Assembly: GCA_943362175.1 (NCBI GenBank)
Contig: CALRIU020000009.1
Coordinates: 124,001-188,000, forward strand
Source of the DNA: UBA4416 sp943362175
GTDB lineage: Bacteria > Bacteroidota > Bacteroidia > B-17B0 > Aurantibacillaceae
Length of the DNA: 64,000 nucleotides
Reading direction: 5' to 3'
In this document: positions 1 through 7,355 of the stretch, one piece after another
How the letters are laid out: the number at the start of each line of letters is the position of its first letter
How positions within the stretch are numbered: position 1 is the stretch's first letter
Translations under genes and position numbers: made by a program
The notes under the pieces: generated by a model
Seen by the model: the letters and a program-made list of their open reading frames with translations, nothing else
Databases searched by the model: none
What the model was told of the DNA's origin: nothing

Positions 1-1
1 T

Positions 2-586
2 CCTGCCGGCCCTGCGGGTGCAGCTGGTGCTACAGGAGCAACGGGTCCTGCCGGTCCGGTTGGTGCTACAGGCCCTGCGGGAGCAGCCGGAGCAACAGGT
101 CCTGCCGGTCCTGCGGGTGCAGCCGGTGCAACAGGTCCGCAAGGTCCTTCCGGTGTGATTCAGAAATACCACGTATATGGCAGCGCAGGAAGACTGGCGG
201 TAACGTCGACGGTAGCTACGGCCCAACCGGGCCTCACGCAAACCTTTACGCTTGCTTCACCGGCTACAGTGATGATCTGGGCGACGATCGGAACGCGTAA
301 CACGGCAACCACCGCAGGGGCCTGGTCTAATGTGGATATGATCATCTACCTGAATAATAACTTCCTGCCAAACGGAGGCTGGAACCGTTTCTCTACGGTA
401 AATCCTTCTACCGGTGCCAATGGATTCAACACATGCGCCATCAACACCGTGGTAAGCTTACCGGCAGGAACCCACACCATTGATCTGCGTACCGCACGTT
501 CCAACGGCACGGTATCGGTTGATATCGGGGGAAATTCCTCAACCGATACGAATCCGGGAGAACTCACCATCATGGTTGTTAACTAA
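2..586 (+). CDS. Collagen-like (Gly-X-Y) repeat protein, C-terminal part
   Basis: The reading frame is open from the left edge, so the N-terminus lies outside the window. The first ~50 codons are perfect Gly-X-Y triplets (GPAGAAGATGPAGPVGATGP-like), encoded by very regular 9- and 18-nt DNA units. They are followed by a ~140-residue globular tail beginning VIQKYHVYGSAG and ending ELTIMVVN. In bacterial collagen-like proteins such a tail often trimerises the stalk (C1q/TNF-like or phage-fibre-like heads). That role is inferred here from the layout and the beta-rich sequence, not from a recognised family motif. No T9SS sorting domain is seen at the C-terminus. The repeat DNA makes length variation by slippage likely. 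A small secreted protein gene follows 10 nt downstream and is probably co-transcribed. Confidence 0.85.
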   Translation, partial: PAGPAGAAGATGATGPAGPVGATGPAGAAGATGPAGPAGAAGATGPQGPSGVIQKYHVYGSAGRLAVTSTVATAQPGLTQTFTLASPATVMIWATIGTRNTATTAGAWSNVDMIIYLNNNFLPNGGWNRFSTVNPSTGANGFNTCAINTVVSLPAGTHTIDLRTARSNGTVSVDIGGNSSTDTNPGELTIMVVN

Positions 587-596
587 GATCCGGGTC

Positions 597-860
597 ATGA
601 AAACACTACTCTCTCTCTTGTTCCTCTGTGGATTCGGCTCTTATAAAGCCCAGACACAGGAAGCCGTTTCTTCAAAGAAGAACGGGCAACTACAGGCTTC
701 TTCAGAAACCACAACCGCTTCGCCCGATCAACCGGCTACTGCAACACTGGTGTCGGGCGACAGGCAGCCGGTTGTAAAGGAAGTGCCATTGGAAAAAGAA
801 AACACCGGGACAGCACCTGTTGCACCGGTTCCTGTTTCTTCTTCTAAAAAACCCGATTGA
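597..860 (+). CDS. Small secreted low-complexity protein
   Basis: An 87-residue product. The ATG at 597 was chosen because it gives a clean signal peptide (MKTLLSLLFLCGFGSYKAQ) with a QT..Q cleavage region typical of Bacteroidota. An in-frame upstream start overlaps the preceding gene and would bury the signal sequence. The mature part is rich in Ser, Thr, Pro, Ala, Gln and Lys without any domain I recognise (SSETTTASPDQPATATLVSG). It follows the collagen-like gene by 10 nt and is followed by a hairpin terminator, so the two probably form one transcript. Function unknown; it could be a cell-surface linker or an accessory of the collagen-like protein. Confidence 0.6.
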   Translation: MKTLLSLLFLCGFGSYKAQTQEAVSSKKNGQLQASSETTTASPDQPATATLVSGDRQPVVKEVPLEKENTGTAPVAPVPVSSSKKPD

Positions 861-896
861 TGTGATTAATCTGACAGATTCTCTCGGTAAACGCAT

Positions 897-933
897 TAAA
901 AAATCCGTACTCTGAAAGGAGACGGATTTTTTT
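897..933 (+). terminator. Rho-independent terminator
   Basis: The arms AAAATCCGT and ACGGATTTT pair around an ~13-nt loop and are followed by a T run. It lies 37 nt after the small secreted protein gene. The A-rich left side also allows use by the convergent fah gene. Confidence 0.75.
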
Positions 934-993
934 ATTTACTTAAGTTGTTGAGCATAAGGTGCCAGGTTTATAAAAACTGACACCGTATGGGGT

Positions 994-2268
994 TTATGTC
1001 GCCGGCAACAATTTAGCCCGGCATTCGCCGAAGCCGATACGCACACCGTTCTTCTCGCAATGGCCTTTGATAACAATGGTGTCATTGTCGTTGACGAATT
1101 TGCGCTCTGTGCCGTCTTTTAAGGTGATCGGTTTGGTGCCTCGCCAGGTAAGCTCCATCATGCTGCCGTATTCGTGTGGCTGAGGACCACTGATCGTGCC
1201 GCTTGCCATCATATCGCCCACATTGATGTTGCAGCCGTTCACCGTATGGTGTGCCAGCTGTTGCTCCATGGTCCAATACATGTATTTGTAATTGGAAGTA
1301 CAGATCAGGTTTTCCTGTCCGTTTTCCGGGATCAAAAATACCTCCAGCTTAATGTCTACATTTTGATCACCGCTGTATTCCAGGTAAGGCAATACTTTTG
1401 GGTCCTGCGTGTAGCCCGCTGTGCGGAAAGGCTCCAGTGCATCGAGGGTCACCACCCAGGGAGAGATCGTGCTGGCAAAATTCTTCGACAGGAAAGGCCC
1501 GAGTGGTACATACTCCCAGGTTTGAATATCGCGCGCGCTCCAGTCATTGAATAAGACCATCCCGAAAATATAATCGTCGGCATTGGCCGTGCTTACGGTT
1601 TCGCCCATCTGTGTGGACTTGCCGATAATGAAAGCCGTTTCCAGTTCAATGTCCAGCAGCTTGCTGGGCCCGTAAACAGGATTGTCGCTGTCGGCAGGCT
1701 TTTGCTGTCCTTTGGGGCGGTGAAAGGAATGGCCGCTCACGCAGATGCTGCTGGCCCTGCCGTGGTAGCCCACCGGCAAATGTTTCCAGTTGGGCATCAA
1801 TGCATTTTTAGGATCGCGGATCATGGTGCCGATATTCACGGCGTGATCGATGCTGCTGTAAAAATCCGTATAATCACCCACTTTCACGGGCATGAGCATC
1901 TTGACCGCATCCTGTTTTTTGAAGATGCTTTCAAAGATGCCTTCTTTACCTTTCAGTTCCGTATTATCAGCCTCCAGCAGGTCGGAGAGGCGGTTGCGCA
2001 ACGCACGCGTGGTTTCTTTGCCAAGCGCCATCAAATCGTTCAGGTAAACAGCGTCAAATATTTCCTTCGGGATCTTTACCGAATCCAGGTAACCTTGTTT
2101 TGCCAGCTCGTACAGATCGATCACATAATCGCCGATGGCAGAGCAGGCGTGGTGAAGCACCGACGCATCGCTGTAAATGCCGAAAGGGAGATTTTGAATG
2201 GGAAAATCGGAATTGGAAGAGGTTGCTATCCAGGATTTTAACTGGGGATTATTGGCTTTAAGCGTCAT
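994..2268 (-). CDS. fah: Fumarylacetoacetase (fumarylacetoacetate hydrolase)
   Basis: A 424-residue enzyme that hydrolyses 4-fumarylacetoacetate to fumarate and acetoacetate, the last step of tyrosine/homogentisate degradation in the cytoplasm. Length and architecture match the family: an N-terminal SH3-like domain (FGIYSDASVLHHACSAIGDY) and a C-terminal FAH fold. Visible family motifs are the active-site stretch DFYSSIDHAVNIGTMIRD with its catalytic His, the metal-binding LDIELETAFIIGK, and NDWSARDIQTWEYVPLGPF. The ATG at 2268 (MTLKANNPQ) was preferred to an upstream in-frame ATG that only adds an unalignable Phe/Asn-rich stretch. It stands alone, with no hmgA or hppD next to it in the window. 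Confidence 0.95.
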   Translation of the reverse strand: MTLKANNPQLKSWIATSSNSDFPIQNLPFGIYSDASVLHHACSAIGDYVIDLYELAKQGYLDSVKIPKEIFDAVYLNDLMALGKETTRALRNRLSDLLEADNTELKGKEGIFESIFKKQDAVKMLMPVKVGDYTDFYSSIDHAVNIGTMIRDPKNALMPNWKHLPVGYHGRASSICVSGHSFHRPKGQQKPADSDNPVYGPSKLLDIELETAFIIGKSTQMGETVSTANADDYIFGMVLFNDWSARDIQTWEYVPLGPFLSKNFASTISPWVVTLDALEPFRTAGYTQDPKVLPYLEYSGDQNVDIKLEVFLIPENGQENLICTSNYKYMYWTMEQQLAHHTVNGCNINVGDMMASGTISGPQPHEYGSMMELTWRGTKPITLKDGTERKFVNDNDTIVIKGHCEKNGVRIGFGECRAKLLPAT

Positions 2269-2321
2269 GATGTATTTGTTAAAAAAGGAAAAATTGCTGC
2301 GTGTAATGATAAGCAAAATTA

Positions 2322-2329
2322 TACATTTG
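2322..2329 (+). promoter_or_regulatory. Bacteroidota -7 promoter element (TACATTTG)
   Basis: TACATTTG fits the TAnnTTTG consensus of the Bacteroidota primary sigma factor. The ATG of the next gene is only 4 nt further on, so transcription would start at or next to the start codon and give a leaderless or nearly leaderless mRNA. A TTG lies 25 nt upstream of the box, a rather long spacer. Confidence 0.55.
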
Positions 2330-2333
2330 TAGC

Positions 2334-3029
2334 ATGCAATGTAAAAAACTTATTTTTCTTTTTTTGACCTTTTCCAGTTTTTTAAAAGCCCAGACCTATA
2401 ACGATTTTTCCTTTGTTCTTAATGAGAAAGCCATCAACAAAATTTTCTCGGTGATTGGTGAAATAAGCGGCAAAAACGAATACGAAGTGATGATGATGAA
2501 GGGTGAATATACCTGGATCATTTCCAATCCCAGGATCAATCTCCTGCCCGACAGCAGCGACTTTACCTGCGATGCCAAAGTAAATGTCGGTCCGTTCAGC
2601 TACAAGTCGAAAGTGATTGGTAATGTGAAGATCAATTACGATAATAAAGCCAACGAAATCTCCATTAAGATCACCCGCGCCATCTTTGAGCTCTACACGA
2701 TGGTACTGGGAAATAAGATCCACATCAAGGACATTCACCTCGAAGAATATTTCAAAGATCCTTTTGTGTTTGAAGGGCCGAAGAGCTTTGCCACCGACAT
2801 GGAATTTACCATGCCCGACAGTACGCTTAAAAAGATCTATGTGCAGCCTACGGATTGTGTGATGCGTGTTATCAGGCAGTCCATTATCACCTCCTGCGAG
2901 ATTGCCGCCAGCGACAAGCCTTTCAAGCCTTTGATCAAAGTGGTGCCTCCGATCCAGGCAACCAACGATAAAAAAAATCAACCTGCCACCGCGACGAATA
3001 CTGCCACCACTAAACCCGCCAAGCCCTGA
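2334..3029 (+). CDS. Secreted protein of unknown function
   Basis: 231 residues with a signal peptide (MQCKKLIFLFLTFSSFLKAQ). The mature part alternates beta-type segments (ISNPRINLLPDSSDFTCDAK, FSYKSKVIGNVKINYDNKAN) and ends in a Thr/Ala/Lys/Pro-rich tail (ATATNTATTKPAKP). The central pattern recalls lipid- or hydrophobe-binding folds of the LEA/DUF2993 kind, but this is only a resemblance. Its stop codon overlaps the ATG of the PAP2 phosphatase (TGATG), and the glycosyltransferase gene overlaps that one in turn. This places it in a three-gene envelope-lipid/sugar operon. The real start could be internal, since the promoter box sits just before the first ATG. Confidence 0.75.
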   Translation: MQCKKLIFLFLTFSSFLKAQTYNDFSFVLNEKAINKIFSVIGEISGKNEYEVMMMKGEYTWIISNPRINLLPDSSDFTCDAKVNVGPFSYKSKVIGNVKINYDNKANEISIKITRAIFELYTMVLGNKIHIKDIHLEEYFKDPFVFEGPKSFATDMEFTMPDSTLKKIYVQPTDCVMRVIRQSIITSCEIAASDKPFKPLIKVVPPIQATNDKKNQPATATNTATTKPAKP

Positions 3030-3715
3030 TGAAATTATTTTTTAAGCAGAACGGGTTTTACCTGTTCGTTTATGTTGCTGTATTGGCCGTGTTGGGTTAC
3101 ATCCTGCTTCATCACGGCAAAGTGCAGATCCACATGGTCATCAACGCCTGGGTGGGAAATCCGCTGTGGGATAATATCTTTAAATACATTACCCATATCG
3201 GTGATGGCATTTTTGCAGCCCTGATCATCGCAGTGCTCCTGTTCGTGGATGTCCGGAAGGCGGTTTATATTTTGCTGTCCTATCTCGGGGCGGCGGCCAT
3301 TTCCTCCATCCTGAAATACATCATCTATCCCGATATTTTCAGGCCGCACTCTACCTTCGGCTATTTTATCCGGGATTTCAGACTCCATGAAGTGGAAGGT
3401 GTGGAAATGGCATCTAACCGCTCTTTTCCAAGCGGGCATGCCTTATCCTCTTTTGCCTTGTTCTTTTGCCTGATGTTTATGACAAAGAACCAGGCGCTGA
3501 AAGCGCTGTTCTTTCTGCTGGCTTTCGTTTCCTCTTTTAGCAGGCTTTACCTGTCGCAGCACTGGCTGATCGATGTGTATGTGGGGTCAATAATCGGCGT
3601 AGGCTTTTCACTCTTGTTCTATGCCGTATTTTACAACACCAACGATCCCCGTTTTGCCCGCCTCAATACCACTTTACCAAAACTGATAGCAGAAAGGAAA
3701 CAAACACGTGTTTAA
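3029..3715 (+). CDS. PAP2-family membrane phosphatase
   Basis: A 228-residue polytopic membrane protein of the phosphatidic acid phosphatase type 2 family. The bipartite signature is visible: SNRSFPSGHALSSFA (PSGH motif, residues ~130-144) and SRLYLSQHWLIDVYVGSIIG (SRxYxxxHxxxDV motif, ~170-190), with catalytic histidines in both. The first KxxxxxxRP-like motif appears as KYIIYPDIFRP. Substrates of the family include undecaprenyl pyrophosphate and lipid phosphates; the exact one cannot be read from sequence. Translation is coupled to both neighbours: 1-nt overlap upstream and 8-nt overlap with the ArnT-like glycosyltransferase downstream. This suggests handling of a polyprenyl-phosphate donor. 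Confidence 0.9.
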   Translation: MKLFFKQNGFYLFVYVAVLAVLGYILLHHGKVQIHMVINAWVGNPLWDNIFKYITHIGDGIFAALIIAVLLFVDVRKAVYILLSYLGAAAISSILKYIIYPDIFRPHSTFGYFIRDFRLHEVEGVEMASNRSFPSGHALSSFALFFCLMFMTKNQALKALFFLLAFVSSFSRLYLSQHWLIDVYVGSIIGVGFSLLFYAVFYNTNDPRFARLNTTLPKLIAERKQTRV

Positions 3716-5462
3716 GCTTCTTAATACCGACTGGAAAGCCTGGTCTTTCATCATCATCGCGTCGTCGCTGTTGTTCATTCCATTTATTGGTAATATGCCT
3801 TTGTTCGATTGGGATGAGATCAACTTTGCCGAGTGCGCCCGCGAAATGCTGGTGTCCGATAATTATTCGAATGTGCAATTGTACTTCCAGCCTTTCTGGG
3901 AAAAGCCGCCGCTCTTCATCTGGCTACAGGCTATCAGCATGAACCAGTTTGGCATCAACGAATTTGCGGCGCGTTTTCCAAATGCCATTTGTGGCGTTGT
4001 GACCTTGCTGGTATTATACCAGACAGGAAAACGCCTCAACGACCGTAAATTTGCTTTGACCTGGACTTTTGTATATGCGGCTACACTCTTGCCTCACCTC
4101 TTTTTCAAAAGCGGGATCATCGACCCCTGGTTCAACCTGTTCATTTATTGCTCGGTGTTTTTCCTGGTGCAGCATACCAACAATCCGGTAGGGCGCGAAG
4201 GTTACAAAACAGCCTTATTCTCCGGTTTTTTCCTGGGTCTGGCGCTCCTCACCAAAGGCCCGGCGGCTTTGCTGCTCGTGGGTTTAACGGTGGTTATCTT
4301 TTTTATCCTCGCGCGGTTCAGGAAAATCTCGGAACTTAAATTTGTGCTTGTCTTTTTTCTGGCCTTCCTGGTTACGGGCTTTAGCTGGTTTGGTGTCGAG
4401 CTGCTCAAAGGCAATGGTGCCATCATCAAGGAGTTCATCGACTACCAGGTGCGCCTGTTCCAGACGGAAGACAGCGACCATGGCGGGCCTTTCATTTACC
4501 ATTTTGTGGTATTGCTGGTGGGCTGCTTTCCCTCTTCCTTATTCCTGATCCTGGCGCACAAGCGCTCGCCGCACGATACGCCTTATCAGAAGCACAGCAA
4601 GCGCTGGATGGTTATTCTGTTTTGGGTGGTGCTTGTTTTGTTTTCCATTGTGAAAACCAAGATTGTGCATTATTCTTCCCTGTGTTATTTTCCGTTGACC
4701 TACCTGGCTACCTATGCCATTCAGAAGCTCATCAGTGGCGAATTTTCCTGGAAAAGATGGCTGCATACCTCTTTCATCGTGCTCACATCCCTCATGGGGC
4801 TGGCCTTTATCCTCGTATGCTGCATCCCGTTTTTGAAAGACTGGCTGATCCACGGCAATCTCATCGCCGACCAGTTTGCCGTAGAAAATCTGAAGGCCGA
4901 TGTCAGCTGGTCGGGCTTTGAATGGCTGATCGGCTTATGTTTCATGGTCATGATGCTCGTCAGTATTTTTAAGATCAGGGCCAAAAAAACAAAATTCATC
5001 TACGTGCTTTTCTTCGGTTCCCTCCTCACGGTGTATAGCCTCATCATGGTAGTGGCACCTAAAATAGAGCAGTATTCGCAACATGCGGCCATTGAGTTTT
5101 ACAAGATGTGTGCGAAGCATGGCTATGATGTGGAAACCATCGGCTTTAAAAGTTACGCCACCCTGTTCTACGGAAAAATCATGCCTGAAACGATGAATGC
5201 CCCGGATTATAAGGCTTATGCGATCAGGCGCCTGGTAGAGCTGCGGGAGCAGGGTGAAACCAAGAATGCCGTGATGTATACAGGGCTGATCCATACCAAC
5301 TGGCTGGAAGTGGGCGACATTAAGAAACCCGGTTTTTTTGTCGGCAAGATCACCCATGTAGACGAAATCACGGAACGCCGCCCGGCTTTAAAAGAACTTT
5401 ACCGCCAGAACGGCTTTGTCTTTTTTATCAGGATGCCGGATAAGAAAGCGGCAGGTCAATAA
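3708..5462 (+). CDS. ArnT-like/GT39-family membrane glycosyltransferase
   Basis: 584 residues with a long hydrophobic N-terminal two-thirds (about 10-12 helices) and a soluble C-terminal domain, as in ArnT and other GT-C enzymes that use polyprenyl-phosphate sugar donors at the outer face of the inner membrane. The luminal loop motif FDWDEINFAECAREML near residue 28 carries the acidic pair expected for GT-C catalysis, followed by FWEKPPLFIWLQA. The start is GTG at 3708, inside the end of the PAP2 gene. The acceptor (lipid A, protein or polysaccharide) cannot be decided. Coupling to a PAP2 phosphatase fits recycling of the lipid carrier. Confidence 0.85.
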   Translation: MFKLLNTDWKAWSFIIIASSLLFIPFIGNMPLFDWDEINFAECAREMLVSDNYSNVQLYFQPFWEKPPLFIWLQAISMNQFGINEFAARFPNAICGVVTLLVLYQTGKRLNDRKFALTWTFVYAATLLPHLFFKSGIIDPWFNLFIYCSVFFLVQHTNNPVGREGYKTALFSGFFLGLALLTKGPAALLLVGLTVVIFFILARFRKISELKFVLVFFLAFLVTGFSWFGVELLKGNGAIIKEFIDYQVRLFQTEDSDHGGPFIYHFVVLLVGCFPSSLFLILAHKRSPHDTPYQKHSKRWMVILFWVVLVLFSIVKTKIVHYSSLCYFPLTYLATYAIQKLISGEFSWKRWLHTSFIVLTSLMGLAFILVCCIPFLKDWLIHGNLIADQFAVENLKADVSWSGFEWLIGLCFMVMMLVSIFKIRAKKTKFIYVLFFGSLLTVYSLIMVVAPKIEQYSQHAAIEFYKMCAKHGYDVETIGFKSYATLFYGKIMPETMNAPDYKAYAIRRLVELREQGETKNAVMYTGLIHTNWLEVGDIKKPGFFVGKITHVDEITERRPALKELYRQNGFVFFIRMPDKKAAGQ

Positions 5463-5487
5463 CCCATGATGCTACAACATTTGATTT

Positions 5488-5910
5488 ATGTCGACACAGA
5501 GAAACCCTGAAATAGACCGTTATATTGCAGACTTTCCGGCTCCTACGCAGGGCTTGCTGGAGCAAATGCGCCACACAATCCTGAAAGCGGCTCCGGGCGC
5601 GGAAGAGGTGATTGGCTATAAGATGCCGGCCTATCGCCTGCATGGTGTGTTGGTCTATTTTGCAGGCTACAAAGGGCACATTGGTTTTTATCCCAGTGGT
5701 TCAGGCATCGAGGCCTTTAAAAAAGAGTTGTCTGTCTATAAAGGGGCGAAAGGCTCGGTCCAATTTCCACTGGATCAGCCATTACCGATTGCACTCATCA
5801 CGAAGATCGTGAAGCTCAGGGTGAAGGAAAACCTGGAAAAAGCAAAGGAAAAAGAATTGAAGAAAAGCGCCGCGAAGAAAGCTGTAAAGAAATCGGCAAA
5901 ACGGAAATAG
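5488..5910 (+). CDS. DUF1801-family protein
   Basis: 140 residues. The core matches small DUF1801/YdhG-like proteins: MSTQRNPEIDRYIADFPAP, KAAPGAEEVIGYKMPAY, YKGHIGFYPSGSGIEAFKKE and the terminal VKLRVKENLEK. Members have been described as possible iron chaperones in Bacillus, but the biochemical role of most is unsettled. The last ~25 residues are an unusually Lys/Ala-rich tail (KKSAAKKAVKKSAKRK) resembling histone H1-like tails, which could bind nucleic acid. It starts 25 nt after the glycosyltransferase gene and may be read through from it. Confidence 0.8.
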   Translation: MSTQRNPEIDRYIADFPAPTQGLLEQMRHTILKAAPGAEEVIGYKMPAYRLHGVLVYFAGYKGHIGFYPSGSGIEAFKKELSVYKGAKGSVQFPLDQPLPIALITKIVKLRVKENLEKAKEKELKKSAAKKAVKKSAKRK

Positions 5911-5920
5911 TATGATGTAT

Positions 5921-6060
5921 TGTCATTGCGAGTGATGTATGCTGCTTCTTTGCAATCACGCCATGGGTATCGGGAAGTGGTTCCGGTTAACTCCGATAGC
6001 GATCGGGATTTCGCAGGAGGCGAAAAATACTGGAACGACATTGCATTGTTGACTTCGAGT
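5921..6060 (+). repeat. Dispersed 'TCATTGCGAG' intergenic repeat, degenerate copy
   Basis: The spacer between two plus-strand genes begins TTGTCATTGCGAGTGATG, continues TTTGCAATCACG, and ends near 6040 with GGAACGACATTGCATTG. TCATTGCGAG..GCAATC..GAACGACA is an interspersed palindromic repeat I know from many genomes. No reading frame in the spacer looks like a protein. Confidence 0.5.
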
Positions 6061-6141
6061 CACGCTAAGGCTTGATCAGTCAACGAATGGTGGTTGAGGC
6101 TCCTGAAGCCACCATAAAATATCCATCTTTAAATACACAAT

Positions 6142-6561
6142 ATGTTAGATCCCAATCACCCTTCTTCCCAACACATCTTCCAGGCATCGGTGTATATCGA
6201 CCGCCTCAAAGGCGATTGCTATGAGTATGTCCTGATGGATTTTGAAGAGCGGCAGCCTGTATTCAGGGATATGATCTCCACCGCCGAAGAGCTGCTTGAT
6301 TTTTCGGAAACCGCTTTCCCGGAGAGCTATGGAAAAATCAGGCAGTTGACCGAGGAGCTGATCGTGGAAATCAACAAGCTACAGCTAATGCATGAAACAA
6401 CGGAAGAGGGCAGGTGTAAGGTCTGCCATGGCGAGCTCAGCTTTTTTCAAACTTACCACAAAGGGAGTATGGCGAATGTGCCGCTCTGCAATGGATGCAG
6501 CCGGCCGCTGATCCGTAAAGTCTCCGGCCTGGAAAGACCCACGGGCGTGTGGGCAATGTGA
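6142..6561 (+). CDS. Hypothetical protein with a C-terminal zinc-ribbon-like Cys4 site
   Basis: 139 residues, cytoplasmic. The N-terminal ~90 residues are helical and acidic (MISTAEELLDFSETAFPESY). The C-terminal part has two CxxC pairs, CKVCHG (~117) and LCNGCSR (~140), spaced ~25 residues apart, the usual geometry of a structural zinc ribbon. I do not recognise the family. It lies alone between a repeat-bearing spacer and a convergent methyltransferase gene. Confidence 0.65.
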   Translation: MLDPNHPSSQHIFQASVYIDRLKGDCYEYVLMDFEERQPVFRDMISTAEELLDFSETAFPESYGKIRQLTEELIVEINKLQLMHETTEEGRCKVCHGELSFFQTYHKGSMANVPLCNGCSRPLIRKVSGLERPTGVWAM

Positions 6562-6568
6562 GCTTCGT

Positions 6569-7354
6569 TTAAAATTTCAGTACAAAATGCTCCTTGTTTT
6601 TTTGCTCGGTTCTGAAAAACACGATCCCGAATTGAAAAAAATCCATGCTCAGGCTTACCTCGGGATGCGTGTGGATTTCCTTCCAGGCCTTTTCCATCCC
6701 GGCGCTCCAGTAGATATCATCGAAGATAAAAATGGTGCCGGCATGTTTTTTGGCGAGCGCCATCCTGAAATACTTCAGGGTAGGTTCGTAGGCGTGATTG
6801 CCGTCGAAATACACAAGATCCACGCTTTGTTGCAATGACAGGACTTTCGGAAGCTCTTCATCGAAGTTTCCGGTAATACAAATAATGTTGTTTACCTGTT
6901 GATCTTCAAACTGTTTTTTCGAAAAAGCGGAAAGCTCCGGGCAGCCTTCGATGGTATAGAGCGTGGAGGCCGCTTGCGCTTTGGCAAGATACAAAGAGCT
7001 TAAGCCAACCGATGTGCCCAGCTCAATCATGGTTTCCGGGGCAAAGCGCTTGACGAGGCGGTACAAAAATTCAGCCTGTTTTTTCCGGGCGATGCCGTGG
7101 CGGACAATGTCGCTGATGCTGCGGAGGTTGCCGTTGAGCTTTTTGGATCCGGCCCCGAGATCGGTTATGCGGATCGTTGCCTGATTCTCTTTCAGTTCTT
7201 TCCGGATCTGGTCTAACGCCTTGAAATCCTCATAGCCAGAGGCATTGGCGATGAGCTCCTGGTAAAAGCTATACACGAACGGCGAATGCACATCGTGCTC
7301 GGTATGAGCCGTGAGCCGGTAATTGAGGTATTTCAGAAGGCGTGTTGCACTCAT
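6569..7354 (-). CDS. Class I SAM-dependent methyltransferase (O-methyltransferase-like)
   Basis: 261 residues. The SAM-binding motif I is ELGTSVGLSSLYLAKA (residues ~110-125), followed by an acidic strand end (LYTIEGCPE) and the post-motif DLVYFDGNHAYEPTLKYFRM typical of O-methyltransferase family 3. The N-terminal ~100 residues (RLLKYLNYRLTAHTEHDVHSP) are the extension seen in Bacteroidota members. The substrate is not predictable. It begins 1 nt after the stop of the HTTM gene, so the two are one transcriptional unit. Confidence 0.85.
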   Translation of the reverse strand: MSATRLLKYLNYRLTAHTEHDVHSPFVYSFYQELIANASGYEDFKALDQIRKELKENQATIRITDLGAGSKKLNGNLRSISDIVRHGIARKKQAEFLYRLVKRFAPETMIELGTSVGLSSLYLAKAQAASTLYTIEGCPELSAFSKKQFEDQQVNNIICITGNFDEELPKVLSLQQSVDLVYFDGNHAYEPTLKYFRMALAKKHAGTIFIFDDIYWSAGMEKAWKEIHTHPEVSLSMDFFQFGIVFFRTEQKNKEHFVLKF

Positions 7355-7355
7355 A

